Part shown: piece by piece, positions 62,226 through 64,000 of the stretch
Position numbering within the stretch: position 1 is the stretch's first letter
How the letters are laid out: each line of letters starts with the position of its first letter
NCBI RefSeq assembly: GCF_018069895.1
Contig: NZ_JAGQDH010000002.1
Span: 124,001 to 188,000 of the forward strand
Direction: 5' to 3'
Length of the DNA: 64,000 bases
Source: Roseovarius autotrophicus
GTDB lineage: Bacteria; Pseudomonadota; Alphaproteobacteria; Rhodobacterales; Rhodobacteraceae
The notes under the pieces: generated by a model
Told to the model about the DNA's origin: nothing
The model's input: the letters and a program-made list of their open reading frames with translations, nothing else
The model's database searches: none
Made by a program: the position numbers and the translations under genes

Positions 62226-62642
62226 TCAGTTCGACCTGCGACGGGGGGTGAAGGGCAGCCTTGCCACCGGCACGCCATCCTCGATCAGGCGGCGCGCCTC
62301 GTCAGGGCGCGCCTCGCCATAGATCGCGCGTTCGGGAATAAGGCCTTCGTGCATGTCGCGCGCCTCGCGGGCGAACCGGGGCCCGACATAATCTGCCTTT
62401 TCCTCGACCCGGCGGCGCAGTTCGGCCAGCGCCTGTTCGGCGGGGTGGGGGGTGGTTTGCACGTCAGTATCCGCGCGGCCGTGCTGCACCTGCGGGGTCA
62501 TAAGCGCCTTGTCCACCGCGCCCGAACCGCAGACCGCGCAGGCGAGCATCCCCGACGCGCAGAGCTTGTCAAAGGCCCCGGCGGATTGAAACCAACTGTC
62601 AAAGCGATGGCCCGCATCGCATTTCAGCGAAAACCGTATCAT
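62226..62642 (-). CDS. DUF1178 family zinc-ribbon-like protein
   Basis: 138 residues of the DUF1178 family. Possible metal ligands are Cys 8, His 12, Cys 28, Cys 35 and Cys 38 (LACAVCGS); the Cys pair and the start RFSLKCDAGHRFDSWFQS are diagnostic. A helical C-terminal part follows (AEQALAELRRRVEEKADYVGPRFAREARDMHEG). The molecular role is not known. It probably shares a transcript with the SDR gene. Confidence 0.88.
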   Translation of the reverse strand: MIRFSLKCDAGHRFDSWFQSAGAFDKLCASGMLACAVCGSGAVDKALMTPQVQHGRADTDVQTTPHPAEQALAELRRRVEEKADYVGPRFAREARDMHEGLIPERAIYGEARPDEARRLIEDGVPVARLPFTPRRRSN

Positions 62643-62924
62643 GCTTTTCTGCCCTGTTTCGAAAGGCCATAGTGATGCCTGCGGAGGGGAAGATCAAGCG
62701 GGACACATCTGGCCGGAAGACTCGGGATCGACATGTCTGGGCGTTTCAATCGCAGGATCAAGGCCAAGACAAGCCGCCACGGTCAGCCCGGCAGGGCACG
62801 CATATGAGGGTCGCCTCCTGTCCGCCCGCTCCCTGACATCAGGAGGCCCCGAGTGATCCGTGCCCGGACCGGACCCACCCTTGTTGCCGACGCCGCCTGT
62901 CACAACGCCTGGCGCGGCGGCGCT
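62643..62924. other. Intergenic region between DUF1178 and yqeY genes
   Basis: 282 bases with no gene I can support. A weak inverted repeat (CCTCCTG / CAGGAGG, 62815-62847) with a 19-base loop is present. A 69-codon minus-strand frame lacks a family and a convincing ribosome site. Confidence 0.5.
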
Positions 62925-63392
62925 TTACTGACCCTGGCCAAGCCGCGCCTTGATCTGGCCGCCGACGGCGCCGAAGTCCATCTGCCCGGCATGGCGCTCC
63001 TTGAGCTTGCCCATGATCTTGCCCATGTCGCGGATCGACGTGGCCCCCACATCGGCAATTGCCTTTTCGACGGCGACGCGCACCTGTGCCTCGTTGAGCT
63101 GACGCGGCAGGAATTCCTCGATCACCGCGATCTCGTCGCGCTCGCGCTCGGCGAGATCGAGTCGCCCGCCCTCTTCATAGGCGCGCACGCTTTCGTTGCG
63201 CTGCTTGGTCATCTTGGCGAGAATCGCCAGGATTTCGGGATCGCCCAGGGGGGCGGTATCCTCTGTGCCGCGCTGTGCGATCTCCTGATCCTTGATTGCC
63301 GCATTGACCAGCCGCAGCGTGGCGAGGCGGTTCTGGTCCTTGTCCTTCATGGCCTGTTTCAGGGCGTGGTTGACCCGGTCGCGCAAATCCAT
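62925..63392 (-). CDS. GatB/YqeY domain protein
   Basis: 155 residues of the YqeY family, the free form of the GatB C-terminal tRNA-contacting domain. Segments MDLRDRVNHALKQAMKDKDQNRLATLRLVNAAIK, AVIEEFLPRQLNEAQVRVAVEKAI and MGKIMGKLKERHAGQMDFGAVGGQIKARL are diagnostic. It probably helps in tRNA-dependent amidation or tRNA binding; function is not proven. It diverges from carA. Confidence 0.93.
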   Translation of the reverse strand: MDLRDRVNHALKQAMKDKDQNRLATLRLVNAAIKDQEIAQRGTEDTAPLGDPEILAILAKMTKQRNESVRAYEEGGRLDLAERERDEIAVIEEFLPRQLNEAQVRVAVEKAIADVGATSIRDMGKIMGKLKERHAGQMDFGAVGGQIKARLGQGQ

Positions 63393-63481
63393 CTGTCCAT
63401 CCCCATGGCGGTTAGCAAGGCACCGACACTAGACAATGTGCAGGCCCAAGGCAACCTGTCCGCAAGCGGCGCGGATCGCGC

Positions 63482-63510
63482 TTGACCCGGTCGGGGGCTG
63501 GCCCTAGGTA
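63482..63510 (+). promoter_or_regulatory. Sigma-70 promoter of carA
   Basis: TTGACC and TAGGTA with a 17-base spacer, about 35 bases before the carA ATG. The -10 is followed by T, extending the match. Confidence 0.6.
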
Positions 63511-63544
63511 TGCGCCGATTTGCCCAAGCCCGGAGACCCGCCCG

Positions 63545-64000
63545 ATGGCCCATGCTGCCAAACCCCGCCCGACCGCCTGCCTTGCCCTTGCCGATGGCTC
63601 GCTCTTTTACGGACAGGGGTTCGGCGCGATCGGCGAAACGGTTGCGGAACTGTGCTTCAACACCGCGATGACCGGTTATCAGGAGATCATGACCGACCCG
63701 TCCTATGCCGGGCAGATCGTGACCTTTACATTCCCGCATGTGGGAAATGTCGGCGTGAACGTCGAGGATGATGAGACCGCCGAGCCGGTGGCCGAGGGAA
63801 TGGTGGTCAAGTGGGACCCGACCGAGCCGTCGAACTGGCGCGCCGAGGAGCATCTGGCGCAGTGGCTGGCGCGGCGCGGGCGTATCGCCATCGGGGGTGT
63901 GGACACGCGGCGCCTGACGCGGGCGATCCGCCAGCAGGGCGCGCCGCATGTGGCGCTGGCGCATGATCCTTCGGGTAATTTCGACGTGGCGGGACTGGTG
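63545..64000 (+). CDS. carA: Carbamoyl-phosphate synthase small subunit (3' truncated by window edge)
   Basis: 152 codons are visible: MAHAAKPRPTACLALADGSLFYGQGFGAIGE is the start region, with GETVAELCFNTAMTGYQEIMTDPSYAGQIVTFTFPHVGN and GIGGVDTRRLTRAIR-like segment IAIGGVDTRRLTRAI. These are the N-terminal CarA domain; the class I amidotransferase domain lies beyond the window. CarA releases ammonia from glutamine for carbamoyl phosphate in pyrimidine and arginine synthesis. The promoter lies just upstream and the gene diverges from yqeY. Confidence 0.96.
   Translation, partial: MAHAAKPRPTACLALADGSLFYGQGFGAIGETVAELCFNTAMTGYQEIMTDPSYAGQIVTFTFPHVGNVGVNVEDDETAEPVAEGMVVKWDPTEPSNWRAEEHLAQWLARRGRIAIGGVDTRRLTRAIRQQGAPHVALAHDPSGNFDVAGLV

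Noticed and set aside
62694..62903. 69-codon minus-strand frame between DUF1178 and yqeY genes
   Set aside because: No ribosome site or recognised family; starts and ends within intergenic DNA.
1..64000. CRISPR arrays, insertion sequences, prophage, integrase or att sites
   Set aside because: No direct-repeat/spacer pattern, transposase, recombinase or phage-like gene was seen. The single tRNA (Val) has no adjacent integrase or repeated 3' end.

Overview
The window reads as core chromosome of a GC-rich alphaproteobacterium of the Rhodobacteraceae (Roseobacter/Rhodobacter type). The evidence is the ctaC-ctaB-small ORF-ctaG-ctaE cytochrome aa3 cluster with no subunit I gene, a petP/petR-type regulator pair, a zinc-ribbon DinB, a tad/cpa pilus locus in the alphaproteobacterial order, and many GTG/TTG starts overlapping upstream stops. 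I see no insertion sequence, prophage, integrase, CRISPR array or rRNA operon. Nearly all of the DNA is tightly packed protein-coding sequence.

Layout: (1) 1-2.9 kb: 3' end of a branched-chain amino-acid ABC ATPase (livF), a PaaK-like adenylate-forming enzyme without the usual P-loop, and a convergent DadA-like oxidoreductase. (2) 2.9-5.5 kb: fhs-folD, one-carbon metabolism. (3) 5.7-19 kb: a long minus-strand run holding modE-like/modABC (molybdate uptake), ybgC-tolQRAB-pal-ybgF (envelope constriction), tilS-ftsH, a trans-aconitate methyltransferase and a MOSC protein. (4) 19-21.6 kb: dinB, an N-formylglutamate amidohydrolase family gene, tRNA-Val(GAC) and rpmJ. (5) 21.7-33.5 kb: tad/cpa pilus genes in two minus-strand units separated by a terminator: flp-cpaB-cpaC-ompA-like, then cpaE-cpaF-tadB-tadC-two TPR lipoproteins-cpaA, followed by an AAA+ ATPase. 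A lytic transglycosylase diverges from flp. (6) 34.7-41.6 kb: scoAB (CoA transfer), topA, dprA, tldD. (7) 41.7-48.7 kb: a perfect FNR-type dyad, then ctaC-ctaB-orf-ctaG-ctaE, surf1, thrC and an M16 peptidase. (8) 48.7-57.8 kb: GNAT, metallo-beta-lactamase-fold protein, peptidoglycan-binding lipoprotein, petR/petP, ilvE, a rhomboid-fold protein lacking both catalytic residues, trpS, a membrane-anchored NYN-type nuclease and a glutathionyl-hydroquinone reductase. (9) 57.9-64 kb: ptsP, lysC, SDR, DUF1178, yqeY and the 5' part of carA.

The genes fall into functional blocks: pilus assembly with its own outer-membrane channel and OmpA-like anchor; the Tol-Pal machine; aerobic respiration (aa3 oxidase subunits II and III with heme, copper and SURF1 assembly factors) under a probable oxygen-sensing operator; and amino-acid, one-carbon and pyrimidine biosynthesis. 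I did not find a clearly new multi-gene system. The most unusual items are the inactive-looking rhomboid, the membrane-tethered NYN nuclease, the AAA+ ATPase beside the tad genes, a ModE-type regulator without metal-binding domain, the P-loop-less adenylate-forming enzyme, a probable frameshifted membrane-gene remnant between ilvE and the rhomboid gene, and several clean operator-like dyads.
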